The notes: a model not told the origin generated them from the letters alone. A stretch of 64,000 nt of DNA from VFMC01 sp046331225 (GCA_046331225.1 JAXLRF010000003.1:124001-188000); one strand, 5' to 3'; counted from the first letter of the stretch, positions 17,301 to 27,053 are shown. Numbers and translations: made by a program.

Positions 17301-20300
17301 CCGCGACCGACACGTTCAACGGCAGCGTCGGCGTCGGGCCGGTCAGCTCGTCGTATGCGGGCACCAGCGTGCAACTCCAGTCGCCGTTGGCGCCGGTCGT
17401 GGCGGTGCACCCGGTGAGGCCCGGCCCGTCGGCGGTGACCGCCACGCCCGCCACACCCTGGCCCAGGCCGCTAGCCGTCGCGCGGCCGCTGACGAGGTAG
17501 GCGCAGCTGTAGCCCGCCACATCGGCGAGGGTGGCCGACTCACCGCGGATCGCGAGCTCCACCGCGAGGCTGTCGACCAGCTGCGAGGTCTCGCCGGAGC
17601 ACACCGACGAGAGCTTGCCGAGCTGATCGATCACCCGCTGACGGAACGGCGCCAGCGCAGCCTCGTTCGGCGGCGGGCTCTGGTCGGCGAAGCCGCTGTA
17701 GCTCTGGCTGAACAGCGAGGCCGCCGGATCGGTCACCCGCCAGCTCTGCGACAGGCGGTACACCGCGCTGTCGAGTCCGTGCGAGAGGTCGTAGATGTCG
17801 GCGAGCTGATAGGTGGTGCCGTCCGGGCCGACCAGATCGTCGGCCGCGTTGCCGTTCGGCGAGCCGATGAAGCCCTGCAACGGCGCTCCGAACGGAGCCG
17901 TGATCGTGAGGTCGAAGATCCCGTTCACCACAAGGACGATGTCGAGATCAGGGGTGACCAGGTGGTACGTACGGAACAGCCCGTCGGTGCGGACGACCGA
18001 GAAGCCGGGAGCGAGCTCGATGGGCACGCCGTTGGCCAGGCTCGCCGGCACGCCGTCGATGCGCACCGAGAACGACGGCGTGCCGTAGAACTCGATCGTG
18101 TGGCCCTGCGACCGGAGCGCCATCCCCGTGATGCTGGTGGGGATGTGCCCCTGTGTCTGGTCCGGGACGGTGCGCTCGTGACGCACGTGCAACGTGCTGC
18201 CGGTGTGGCCGGCCGTCGGCGCGAGGTACACGTACTCGCCGAGCGTCTGTGCGTCGAAGTAGTTGCCGTCGAGCGTCACCACGTGCGGGTCACCACCGAT
18301 GTGCGCCACCGGCTTCCGCTTGCAGTTCGGCCCCGCGTCGGCAGCCACTCTCGGCTGCACGACGTGGATCGTCGCAGTGCCGCGTCGCGGCGACGTGGCC
18401 AGCACGTCGGCGGACTCCGCGGCCTGCGCATCGCACTGCGGCTCGCGGCCCATGACGAAGAACCGAATCGTGGTGTCCCGGTCGTTCGCGCTCGCCGGGA
18501 GGGGTCCGGTGCGAACATCGGTCTCGAGCCAGTCGGGCACCGTGCTCGGATCGATCGTCCAGGTGGTCGCGCTCGCTCCGTGCGATCGGAGCACCACGTC
18601 GACCTGGCGCATCGTGCCGTCGGCATTGCCCGTGACGGACGTCGACACGAACCTCATGTCGCCGTTCCGACAACGCAACTTCACGGTGCCTCCCCACGCC
18701 GGCGTCGGCACGGCGATGAACATCGGCGCATCTGCGACGACCGCGAACTCCGTCGTGTTCTGCCACGCATCACACAGGTCGGGCGTCACCGTGACGGTCA
18801 GCCTGATGTCGTAGGTCGACGGGACGGTCACGTTGAACACGCTGGTCTGCTGGAGGTCCTGGTACACCCGAGCGGACACGATCGGGTTGATGACCGCGGC
18901 GCCACCACCGGCAGGTGCGGTGCGGATGTCGATCACGACCTCGTCCCCCTCGGCCACGTCGATCGCGTCGTCCACCATGCGCGCCGTCGCTCCGTTCGTG
19001 GTGGCGGTGAACCCCGTCTGGTTGATCGGTTGGTACGCCGACAAGATCGGGATCTTCAGCTCGAGCAACGTGAGCGTGAAGCTGAGCTTGCCGACGGTGA
19101 ACTTCTGCAGCAGCCACTCGAGCGGTGCCGGCTTCAGGGTCGTCTTGAACGAGAGCTCGAGTGCGGCCGTCGAGGCCGCGAGCTGGTTGTTGAGCGTGGT
19201 GGCGGCGGTCTCCCACGAGAGCCGCACCTGCGGCCCTTCCACCGACTCCAGGCCCTGCACCTTGCCGAGCCCGTCGTTGATCGTCGCGAGGCCGACGCCT
19301 GCCAGGAACTTCGCGAGCCGACCCACCACCACCCCGCCGAGCCGCAGCCCCATGGGCTGGTTGGTGGAGATGCTGCCCGTGATGTCGACGGTGGCCCCGG
19401 TCGAGTCGGACGCCACCTGCAGGTTGGGCTGGTACCGCGACACACAGTTGAACGACCGGGTCGCACGGCTCCGGTCGGTCAGCACCAGGCGCGAATCGAT
19501 CTGGAAACCCATCACGATCTGGATGCCACCGCTGCAGTTGAAGCCGAACTCGAGCTTCGGCAACGCCGTCACCTTGAGGTCGATCTTGGCGTGCGCCTCC
19601 TGGTCGCCGTACAGCGAGACCAGTGCGGACAGCGGACCGGGCACGCTCGCCTCGAGCCCCGGGTTCCGTGCGAGCAGGCAGTCGACTCCGGTGTTGACCG
19701 CCGCTTGGAGCTTGACGAGGAAGTCGATGTTGATCGACGCGGCACCGCCCGCCTCGAAGCGGAAGTAGTTCAGTGCCGAGTCCGAGATGATCAGACCGAA
19801 GTTCATCACCGGCGCGAGCGACACCGTCGTCGTCGGCGTGAAGTCGACGAACTGGGCATTGGCGGTCGGCACGCACTGGCCGACCTCCTGCTGACCGCCG
19901 GACGACAACGGGTTGCTGCCGGCCTCGTTGAGATCGGTGTCGCCGGCAGGAGCGCGAGTCGAGTGCGTCTGCCTCGACGGGCCGGACAGGAAGCCACCGG
20001 TGCTGCGCGCCGGCGATGCCGCCGTCACGGTCGCATCGGCTGCGGCCGGCTGGCCGGCCAGCACGCCGACGGCGACGAGGTCGTCGGAGGTCACCTGGTA
20101 GTCGATGTCGCGGTACACCTCGAGCGGGCTCACGATCTGCACCGTCACGAGTGTGAAGCCACCCGATGTCAGCGTGGGCGAACCGGTTGGTTCGACGATG
20201 CGGCCGTACACGGCCGCTCCGCCGTCGGCCACGACCACGGTGCCCGTGGCCGGAGCGGCTCCGCGGAGCACCACCGGGATCCGCACCTCCTGGTCGAGGA

Positions 20301-22416
20301 TGTTCGCGGTCGAGCCGGTCGGGTCGGTGGGCACGCTCAGACGGGAGGTGATAGTTGCCCACGTGAACGGTCCGACACCCGAGGTCGTCGCGTCGGTCAT
20401 GTGTGACAACTGGTCGCCGGCCAACGGCACGCCCGGCTGCGGGAAGGCGAACTGGTCGTCGTGCAGACGCACGACGCCGGGCTGGAAGCGCACCACGCTG
20501 ACGGCGAGTGCACTGGCGAGCGACCACCCGGGCACGTGGGCACCGAACACGGTGCTGGCGATGGTCGTTCCGGCGGTCACCCGGAACCGGCCGCCGGAGA
20601 TCCGCTCGATCGTGATGCCCGAGCCCGAGTTGGTGCTGTCGATCGTGAGTCCGCCGGGGAGCGGGGCATCGGTGCGGTCACCGTTCCGATCGAACTGGAC
20701 CAACTCGACCTCTGTGGTCTCGCCGGGCTCGAGGAGCAGCTGTCCCGGCCGGAACTCCCAGGCGTACGCGCTGTTGGGCAGTGGCGGTTGCGTGGTCGTC
20801 GTGGTCGTCGGCGCGACCGTGGTCGTCGGCGCGACCGTCGTGGTCGTGGTCGTGTTCGGCGCAACCGTCGTGGTCGTGGTCGTGGTCGTGGTGGGCGCGA
20901 CCGTGGTCGTGGGCGCGACCGTGGTCGTGGGCGCGACCGTGGTCGTCGGCGCGACCGTGGTCGTCGTCGGCGCCACCGTGGTCGTCGGCGCCACCGTGGT
21001 CGTCGGCGCAGCCGTCGTGGTCGGCGCAGCCGTCGTCGTCGGCGCAGCCGTCGTCGTCGGCGCAGCCGTCGTCGTCGGCGCAGCCGTCGTCGTCGTGGTC
21101 GTGCCGCCGCCCCCGCCGTCGCTGCTCGCGAACCAGCCGAGCACGTCCACCGACACGTCGACGTCGCCCGAACGGTTGCCGATCGAGATCACACCGCCGG
21201 TGCCCAACGGCACGATCACGAGGGTGCTCACCTCGTCACCACGCTCGACGATCACCTGCGGGATCACCGGGCGCTGCCAGCCCTTGGGGAACACGGTGAG
21301 CGCGGTGGCGCGCGACGGGTCGAGCGCGGTCACGCTCAACGCCACGGCTCCCACGCCCGACGCCGGCACCGAGCCCTGTCCGGCCACCGTCACGTCGACG
21401 GTCTGCCCGCGGCCGAGGTCGCCACGCGATCCCCACCACCAGCGACCGCGGCCGCGCCACCAGTTCGATCCCTCGTGGGTGTCGAGCAGCCGCTCGGGGT
21501 CGATCGCGGTGAACGCCGGCGAGGCGGCGATCCAGCCGAGCACGTCGACCACCACGTCGACGTTGCCGTTCGCGTTGCCGACCGACACCTTGCCGTCCGC
21601 GCCGATCCGGGCGATCACCACACCGGCCGTCACGTCGCGTGCCTCGACGGTCACGTTGGTCGTCGCCGGCTTCGGCCGCCCCGTCGGCCACACCGTGATG
21701 CGGGTGTCGCGCGTGGGCTGCACGGCGGTGACGTTCAGCACCACCGCGGTGGCACCACTCGCCGGCACACCCGCCACGCCCGCCACGGTGAGGTCGATCG
21801 AGCCGCCCGCCTTCACCTGCCCGTTGCGCACCGTGCGGGTGTCGAGCAGCCGGCCCGGGGTCACCGTGGTGAGCGGGGCGCCGGTGGGGAACCAGCCGAG
21901 CACGTCGATCACCACGTCGAGCGACCCGACGGCGTTGGCGACCATCACCTTGCCGTTGGCACCCGGCTTCACGATCACGGTGTTGGCGACGATCTCGTCG
22001 TGCACCACGTTGAGGCTCGAAGTCGACGGCTTGGGCGTCCCCGACGACCACACCGTCACGAAGGTGTCGCGGCTGGGGTCGACCGCCGTCACCGACAGCA
22101 CGACCGCGTTGACGCCACCCGCCGGCACGCCACCGGCACCCAGCACCGCTACCTCGAGGGGTGTGGCGGCGGTGAGGTCGCCGTTGCGCACCGTGCGGGT
22201 GTCGAGCAGACGTGCCCCGGAGGTCGGGACGTACCCGGCGACCGAGCTCGAGACGACCGCGGGCGTCGACGGGATCGACGAGGCGCCGCGCGGCGCGTCC
22301 TCCGCCCGACCTGCGCCGGCGACGGACGCCGCCACCGGCTCCACCCCGACCGCTCCCACCACCAGCGCCGCCGCGACGAGCAACGACAGCATCCGCCCCA
22401 CCTGGTTCCGCCACAT
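14383..22416 (-). CDS. Very large secreted multidomain protein with vWD-like region
   Basis: Secreted protein of about 2,677 residues; ATG at 22416 begins a signal peptide (MWRNQVGR then a hydrophobic core, cleavage near AASVAGA). Domains from the N-terminus: three repeats of about 115 residues beginning RLLDTR (about 69, 185, 306) and ending DVVxDVLGWF; a Thr/Ala/Pro/Val linker of APTTT units (about 434-547); a central beta-rich region; and a von Willebrand factor type-D-like region starting GGDPHVVTLDGNYFD (about 1371-1572) with FIGSPNGNAADD. About ten beta-sandwich repeats of roughly 100 residues, resembling carboxypeptidase regulatory (CarboxypepD_reg) domains, fill 1630-2670. The third RLLDT repeat carries a Trp/Arg/Gly insertion (GRWWWG). 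No sortase motif or membrane anchor. Likely extracellular matrix or adhesion; exact function unknown. Confidence 0.8.
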   Translation of the reverse strand: MWRNQVGRMLSLLVAAALVVGAVGVEPVAASVAGAGRAEDAPRGASSIPSTPAVVSSSVAGYVPTSGARLLDTRTVRNGDLTAATPLEVAVLGAGGVPAGGVNAVVLSVTAVDPSRDTFVTVWSSGTPKPSTSSLNVVHDEIVANTVIVKPGANGKVMVANAVGSLDVVIDVLGWFPTGAPLTTVTPGRLLDTRTVRNGQVKAGGSIDLTVAGVAGVPASGATAVVLNVTAVQPTRDTRITVWPTGRPKPATTNVTVEARDVTAGVVIARIGADGKVSVGNANGNVDVVVDVLGWIAASPAFTAIDPERLLDTHEGSNWWRGRGRWWWGSRGDLGRGQTVDVTVAGQGSVPASGVGAVALSVTALDPSRATALTVFPKGWQRPVIPQVIVERGDEVSTLVIVPLGTGGVISIGNRSGDVDVSVDVLGWFASSDGGGGGTTTTTTAAPTTTAAPTTTAAPTTTAAPTTTAAPTTTVAPTTTVAPTTTTVAPTTTVAPTTTVAPTTTVAPTTTTTTTTTVAPNTTTTTTVAPTTTVAPTTTTTTQPPLPNSAYAWEFRPGQLLLEPGETTEVELVQFDRNGDRTDAPLPGGLTIDSTNSGSGITIERISGGRFRVTAGTTIASTVFGAHVPGWSLASALAVSVVRFQPGVVRLHDDQFAFPQPGVPLAGDQLSHMTDATTSGVGPFTWATITSRLSVPTDPTGSTANILDQEVRIPVVLRGAAPATGTVVVADGGAAVYGRIVEPTGSPTLTSGGFTLVTVQIVSPLEVYRDIDYQVTSDDLVAVGVLAGQPAAADATVTAASPARSTGGFLSGPSRQTHSTRAPAGDTDLNEAGSNPLSSGGQQEVGQCVPTANAQFVDFTPTTTVSLAPVMNFGLIISDSALNYFRFEAGGAASINIDFLVKLQAAVNTGVDCLLARNPGLEASVPGPLSALVSLYGDQEAHAKIDLKVTALPKLEFGFNCSGGIQIVMGFQIDSRLVLTDRSRATRSFNCVSRYQPNLQVASDSTGATVDITGSISTNQPMGLRLGGVVVGRLAKFLAGVGLATINDGLGKVQGLESVEGPQVRLSWETAATTLNNQLAASTAALELSFKTTLKPAPLEWLLQKFTVGKLSFTLTLLELKIPILSAYQPINQTGFTATTNGATARMVDDAIDVAEGDEVVIDIRTAPAGGGAAVINPIVSARVYQDLQQTSVFNVTVPSTYDIRLTVTVTPDLCDAWQNTTEFAVVADAPMFIAVPTPAWGGTVKLRCRNGDMRFVSTSVTGNADGTMRQVDVVLRSHGASATTWTIDPSTVPDWLETDVRTGPLPASANDRDTTIRFFVMGREPQCDAQAAESADVLATSPRRGTATIHVVQPRVAADAGPNCKRKPVAHIGGDPHVVTLDGNYFDAQTLGEYVYLAPTAGHTGSTLHVRHERTVPDQTQGHIPTSITGMALRSQGHTIEFYGTPSFSVRIDGVPASLANGVPIELAPGFSVVRTDGLFRTYHLVTPDLDIVLVVNGIFDLTITAPFGAPLQGFIGSPNGNAADDLVGPDGTTYQLADIYDLSHGLDSAVYRLSQSWRVTDPAASLFSQSYSGFADQSPPPNEAALAPFRQRVIDQLGKLSSVCSGETSQLVDSLAVELAIRGESATLADVAGYSCAYLVSGRATASGLGQGVAGVAVTADGPGLTGCTATTGANGDWSCTLVPAYDELTGPTPTLPLNVSVAATWPGESSVLVSGVASFTRLATVGGVQTGTVDLTIDPATMPRVAVQGSLVRDGGAVTTPVQIVVDAFDAAGLRVAHTYNDVTPASDGTYVLELVVPRATARVVATARVGVAESEWVSAEATGLTVGRSTPLALSVDLTAPTLVVSGTLTVNGRPLPGPVDVEVRGRDAAGFERTYRIVTVLPNPATGDYVFSQELARTVTEATVTVRTGVDFHDWTPTIVAGLVPGARPVRLDARLTLPELDVHGTLTAGGAPAPGARQFRLTAWKGDTDADYLGTYSVTATAAADGTYRFTAPVPAATTRVEVRAVFGPWAGDQYTVDVTGLTAGRRDVPFDVAHDPPTVTVRGHLLLDGGPLPGTTVIGISSFGPEHGELLGYAQQVVTVNADGSFVVPDVVLVGRATQVDLFISNSNYLDQPRGTFQIARGANEIVFDAAQTPVRAHLHGTITGDGFTAGTPVEIEVNATIGGQTYTAGHQTVTLGADGSWSIDRVWSERVDAITVRAWVGPFPADYPSVSQALRPGTNDVRLDVDYRPSRIVIEGDLTGVNLPITGDERIEIQPLDDTGAEIGSPFPWLLDADPDTKAFSLPSLAMPRRTAAVRLSYTATVDGTDQTWNQTFDGLAPAGDHVLDARPVIGQHLLLSGTLRRDGVLQADTTLSINVEMRDVNDQVLVTGPNDQRDFDVVVTVDGNGAWSLDVALVADTNFVVLRANDGALEFLDVRREQFDQPLTWDIDVTMRRLIVGGTVTVDGQPYTGTITFGGELVDIVADDPGFDTVHPTAGFRYGIPVVDGTYREERFLARGNDELELTVYVGGRPYSRHVSLAGTADVVVDFDVDVHTSLLGLTVGTWYSPLPGQSCPATSLRPQMTTVEVWAFDGTPGVYDEVTGTWAGGTLLATTVVQPVRQAVFLPDGTFVEDDWLYRLGVEAPATTTVIGVRYSTDPRWSTAIGFGGTVTTDVVDGWFAGISLPAPCRP
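20795..21106. repeat. Degenerate 12-15 bp tandem repeats encoding APTTT linker
   Basis: About twenty imperfect copies of GTCGGCGCnnCCGTGGTC-like units (plus strand) encode the Thr-rich hinge (APTTT, VAPTTT) of the secreted protein. Unit length alternates between 12, 15 and 18 bp, showing past slippage. It separates the N-terminal RLLDTR repeats from the rest. A coding microsatellite, not a CRISPR: there are no spacers. Confidence 0.85.
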
Positions 22417-22512
22417 GGGGCCGATGCTGCGGCGGCAGCGTCCAACGAGCGTCCGACGGGCCCCATGGGACGGCACACGCCTGCATCCGACCCGCTCAGG
22501 AGCCCGGACGCG

Positions 22513-22564
22513 GACGAGCCGGGCACCAGGCCCGGCTCGTCGTCGCACCCTGCAGTGCAGGGTG
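22513..22564 (-). terminator. Two stacked hairpins after ilvC
   Basis: Read on the minus strand after the ilvC stop (22583): first CACCCTGCA-C-TGCAGGGTG (22564-22546, 9 bp, one-base apex), then a 12-bp stem GACGAGCCGGGC...GCCCGGCTCGTC (22541-22513, 5-nt loop). They fill the gap before the secreted-protein start and probably end the ilvBNC transcript. No U-tract. Confidence 0.65.
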
Positions 22565-22582
22565 AGGGTTCGGGATGTGCGG

Positions 22583-23611
22583 TCAGCCGCCGCTGACGTC
22601 GGCCACCTTCTGCTTGCCGGCACCGAGGAACGGCATCATCGAGCGCAGCTGGGCACCGACCTCTTCGATCTGGTGCTTCCGGCCGGTCTCCTGCAGCTGC
22701 GTGAAGTTGGGACGGCCCGCCTCGCTCTCGGCCACCCACTCCTTCGCGAACTTGCCGGTCTGGATCTCCTTCAGGATCTTCTTCATCTCGGCCTTCGTCT
22801 TCGGGTTGACGACGCGCGGGCCGCGGGTGAGGTCGCCGTACTCGGCGGTGTCGCTGATCGAGTAGCGCATGCCGGCGATGCCCTCTTCGTACATGAGGTC
22901 GACGATGAGCTTCACCTCGTGGAGGCACTCGAAGTACGCCATCTCCGGCTGGTAGCCGGCCTCGACCAGCGTCTCGAAGCCCGCCTGCACGAGCGAGGTG
23001 AGGCCGCCGCAGAGCACGGCCTGCTCACCGAACAGGTCGGTCTCGGTCTCCTCGGCGAAGGTGGTCTCGATCACGCCGGCGCGGGCGCCACCGATGGCCT
23101 CGGCGTAGCTCAGCGCGAGTTCCTTGGCGCCGCCGGTGGCGTCCTGGTGCACCGCGATGAGCGCCGGCACGCCGCCGCCCTCGGTGTAGGTGCGTCGCAC
23201 GAGGTGGCCCGGGCCCTTGGGGGCCACCATGATCACGTCGACGGTCTTCGGCGGGCGGATGCGCTTGAAGCGGATGTTGAAGCCGTGGGCGAACACGAGG
23301 GCCTTGCCCTTGCGCATCGCCGGCTTGATGAACTCCTCGTACGTGGCCTTCTGCTCGGTGTCGGGCATGGTGAGCATGATCACGTTGGCCCACTTGGCGG
23401 CCTCGGCGATGCCCATCACCTTCAGGCCGGCGGCCTCCGCCTTCGCGGCGGACTTCGAGCCCTCGCGCAGGCCGACCACCACCTGGACGCCCGACTCCTT
23501 CAGGTTCAGCGCGTGCGCGTGGCCCTGCGAGCCGTAGCCGATGATCGCGACCTTGCGACCCCGGATGATCGACGGATCGCAGTCCGCCTCGTAGTACATC
23601 TTCGCGGCCAT
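22583..23611 (-). CDS. ilvC: Ketol-acid reductoisomerase (class I)
   Basis: Enzyme of 342 residues that isomerises and reduces acetolactate or acetohydroxybutyrate in valine/isoleucine synthesis (Mg2+, NAD(P)H). Motifs: IIGYGSQGHAHALNLKESG (nucleotide site, about 24-42), MVAPKGPGHLVRR, AEETETDLFGEQAVLCGG with the metal-binding Asp and Glu (about 186-203), and FECLHEVKLIVDLMYEEGI. SDTAEYGDLTRGPRV follows, at the class I length of about 340. RBS GGAAAGG; the gene begins 3 bp after ilvN. Last gene of ilvB-ilvN-ilvC, under the leader-peptide attenuator. Confidence 0.97.
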   Translation of the reverse strand: MAAKMYYEADCDPSIIRGRKVAIIGYGSQGHAHALNLKESGVQVVVGLREGSKSAAKAEAAGLKVMGIAEAAKWANVIMLTMPDTEQKATYEEFIKPAMRKGKALVFAHGFNIRFKRIRPPKTVDVIMVAPKGPGHLVRRTYTEGGGVPALIAVHQDATGGAKELALSYAEAIGGARAGVIETTFAEETETDLFGEQAVLCGGLTSLVQAGFETLVEAGYQPEMAYFECLHEVKLIVDLMYEEGIAGMRYSISDTAEYGDLTRGPRVVNPKTKAEMKKILKEIQTGKFAKEWVAESEAGRPNFTQLQETGRKHQIEEVGAQLRSMMPFLGAGKQKVADVSGG

Positions 23612-23614
23612 TCG

Positions 23615-24168
23615 TCAGCCAGCCTTTCCTTGCTTGTTCGAGACCGCGCGGAGACGGGCCTCACGATCGAGTTTGGGGAGCGCCACGCGCCCGGTGCGCT
23701 GGAGCTCGACGAGTCCGTAGCCGGAGAGCAGCTCCTCGAAGTCGTCGAGCTTGTCCGGATGGCCGTCGAGCGACACGGTAATCGCCTCGACGCCCACGGC
23801 CAGGATCTTCCCTTCGAAGATGTTCACCAGCTCGACCACCTGACCACGCTGCTCGGGCGTGGCGCGGACGGTGGCGAGCAACAGTTCGCGCTCGACCGAA
23901 CGGCGCGGGTCGAGCTCGCTGATCTTGACCACCTCGATGAGCTTGAACAGCTGCTTGGTGATCTGCTCGAGCGGGGTCGACTCGACGTCGACCACCACGG
24001 TGATCCGGCTGAACCCCTCGTCCTCGGCCGGGGCGACCGCGAGGCTGTAGATGTTGAAGTCGCGGCGGGCGAACAGGCCGGCCACCCGGGCGAGCACGCC
24101 CGGGCGGTTCTGCACCAGCACCGACAGGATGTGGTGGTTGATCTCGTCGTTCGAGTGGTGGTGGGTGT

Positions 24169-24172
<4 letters not shown>
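23615..24172 (-). CDS. ilvN: Acetolactate synthase small (regulatory) subunit
   Basis: Regulatory subunit of 185 residues that binds valine and activates IlvB. The ATG at 24172 overlaps the ilvB stop (ATGA). The N-terminal ACT domain reads HILSVLVQNRPGVLARVAGLF, then RRDFNIYSLAV (about 37-47) and ITVVVD; the second half holds ELLLATVRA and a C-terminal ACT-like region with TGRVALPKLDREARLRA. Length is slightly above the usual 160-170, with a short His-rich N-terminus (MNTHHHSND). Confidence 0.95.
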
Positions 24173-25917
<1,745 letters not shown>

Positions 25918-25976
25918 GGGTGGCTCCTGTGGTGCGGTCGGGCGGGTTCGCTGGCGGGTCGGGACGAAGTGGGCGG

Positions 25977-26007
25977 AAAAAGCGAATGGCCTCCCATCTG
26001 GGAGGCC
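25977..26007 (-). terminator. ilv attenuator: terminator hairpin with U-tract
   Basis: On the minus strand GGCCTCCC (26007-26000), loop AGAT, GGGAGGCC (25995-25988) form a perfect 8-bp GC-rich stem, followed by ATTCGCTTTTT, a real U-tract ending at 25977. It lies between the leader-peptide stop and ilvB, 60 nt before the ilvB start, exactly where a transcription attenuator belongs. Confidence 0.88.
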
Positions 26008-26035
26008 GGACGCACGCGTGTATGGACGCGTACGT
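26008..26035 (-). promoter_or_regulatory. Leader segment with ACGCGT pairing repeats (possible pause or pre-terminator hairpin)
   Basis: Between the leader-peptide stop and the terminator lie two ACGCGT copies (26014-26019 and 26026-26031). As each is self-complementary, they form a 6-bp hairpin with a 6-nt loop. It could be the competing element of the attenuator. I could not resolve a unique antiterminator fold by eye. Confidence 0.4.
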
Positions 26036-26083
26036 CTACACGAGGATGACTACGAGCAGGTCGAGGGCGTGAGATGCGCGCAC
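26036..26083 (-). CDS. ilvBNC leader peptide (MRASHALDLLVVILV)
   Basis: A 16-codon frame, GTG to TAG, encodes MRASHALDLLVVILV. The last seven residues are all Leu, Val or Ile, the three products of the downstream pathway. The stop is 28 nt before the attenuator hairpin. No SD precedes it; instead a TTGAAT -10-like box lies 6 nt upstream of the GTG, so the leader is probably translated from a leaderless mRNA. Shortage of charged branched-chain tRNAs would stall the ribosome here and allow read-through. Too short for ordinary gene finders. Confidence 0.85.
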   Translation of the reverse strand: MRASHALDLLVVILV

Positions 26084-26089
26084 GGCGCC

Positions 26090-26159
26090 ATTCAAGCACG
26101 CACGCGCCCGTGATGACAACCCGTTCAGGTGCCGTTCGGGGAGCGGGCAGGTGCCGTTC
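26090..26159 (-). promoter_or_regulatory. ilv operon promoter and upstream direct repeats
   Basis: Minus strand: -35 TTGTCA (26119-26114), 18-bp spacer, -10 TTGAAT (26095-26090), then 6 nt to the leader-peptide GTG. Just upstream of the -35 are two exact direct copies (plus strand CAGGTGCCGTTC) at 26126-26137 and 26148-26159. They are spaced 22 bp, that is two helical turns on the same face, a likely activator or repressor site. The distal copy overlaps the stop codon of the upstream lipoprotein gene. Confidence 0.6.
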
Positions 26160-26589
26160 AGGGGTCGGGCAGGCCGTCGAGGTCGCGGTCGACCTCGTCG
26201 AGCAGGGTGTCGAGGTCGTCGAGCGCGACCTCGATCTCGGCGACCTCGTCCTCGGTGAGCAGATCGCCGAGGGTGGTGACCGCACCGGCGACGGTCGAGG
26301 CGACCACGGCCGCCGCCGTCGTGGCGGGATCGGCCGAGGTGGCCACCGCGCCCGCTGCCGTCGTGGCAGCGGCCGTCGTGGCGGCGCTGTCGTCCGGCCC
26401 GGCGGCCGACGCCGCGACGGACGCGGCGGACGCGACGGACGCGGCGGACGCGACGGTGCCGGCCGTCGAGGCCGGCACCGCGGGGGTCGTGTCGTCGGCA
26501 CCACCGCAGGCCGTCACCAGGGCGACGAGCACCACGAGGGCCGGCATCAGGCCGGAGGCGAGCGCCGACGGGCGCGGGTGACGGCTCAT
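26158..26589 (-). CDS. Small Ala/Thr-rich lipoprotein, unknown function
   Basis: A 143-residue exported protein I do not recognise. The N-terminus MSRHPRPSALASGLMPALVVLVALVTAC is a lipoprotein signal with lipobox VTAC (Cys28; quoted as MSRHPRPSALASGL plus the VTAC box). A low-complexity Ala/Ser/Thr/Val spacer follows to about residue 100. The C-terminal 40 residues are acidic and potentially helical: LLTEDEVAEIEVALDDLDTLLDEVDRDLDGLPDP, in part. DRDLDGLPD resembles a Ca-binding Asp loop. Overlaps the upstream gene by ATGA, so the two are coexpressed. Confidence 0.65.
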   Translation of the reverse strand: MSRHPRPSALASGLMPALVVLVALVTACGGADDTTPAVPASTAGTVASAASVASAASVAASAAGPDDSAATTAAATTAAGAVATSADPATTAAAVVASTVAGAVTTLGDLLTEDEVAEIEVALDDLDTLLDEVDRDLDGLPDP

Positions 26590-27053
26590 GCCGGGGCGCC
26601 CAGCTCGGCGCACCGGGCGCTCAGCCGGTCGAGCTGCGACGAGCGCACGTCGAGCACCGCCCGCCGGTCGGTCAACCGGTCGAGCCGCTGCTGCAGGTCG
26701 GCGGCGATGCGGAGCCGGTTCTTCGACGTGGCCCGATCGATCGCGGCGGCGAACCAGGCGAGCGAGCCGCGGCTGTCGGCCGGCGCGTCGAGCCGGGCGA
26801 TGGCGGCGTCGATGCGGCTCTGTGCCTGCGGGATGCGGGCGCACGCGGCCTCGAGCCGCGGGCGCAGGTCGCCGTCGTCGGCATGGGCGGCGCCTGGAGC
26901 ACCGAGCAGGGCCGTCAGCGACACGGCGAGCATCGCCACCAGCACCAACAACCCGCCGCCCATCCGGCGGGCGCGACGACGGGCTCGTCGCCGCACCGGG
27001 CCCGGCGCGAAGGGCCGCCGTCTCGGGAACCGCCGCCACCACCTGCCGAACAT
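26586..27053 (-). CDS. Small exported helical protein, unknown function
   Basis: A 155-residue protein from the ATG at 27053 (SD GAGGTGAGG; a start 10 codons earlier lacks one). The very basic N-terminus with many Arg pairs is followed by a hydrophobic segment (GGGLLVLVAMLAVSLTALLG) and a cleavage-like AHA-DDG near residue 60, so it is secreted or anchored by one helix. The mature part is about 95 residues, mostly amphipathic helix with heptad-like Leu/Ala and two Cys (ACARI, RCAEL) that could form a disulfide. Operon with the lipoprotein downstream; no family recognised. Confidence 0.6.
   Translation of the reverse strand: MFGRWWRRFPRRRPFAPGPVRRRARRRARRMGGGLLVLVAMLAVSLTALLGAPGAAHADDGDLRPRLEAACARIPQAQSRIDAAIARLDAPADSRGSLAWFAAAIDRATSKNRLRIAADLQQRLDRLTDRRAVLDVRSSQLDRLSARCAELGAPA

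Noticed and set aside
14794..20406. Plus-strand frame of 1,870 codons opposite the secreted-protein gene
   Set aside because: Composition of an antisense shadow (His/Arg/Asp/Val), no domain, no start signal.
20795..21106. CRISPR or minisatellite with independent role
   Set aside because: Continuous in frame and encodes the Thr/Pro hinge of a secreted protein.
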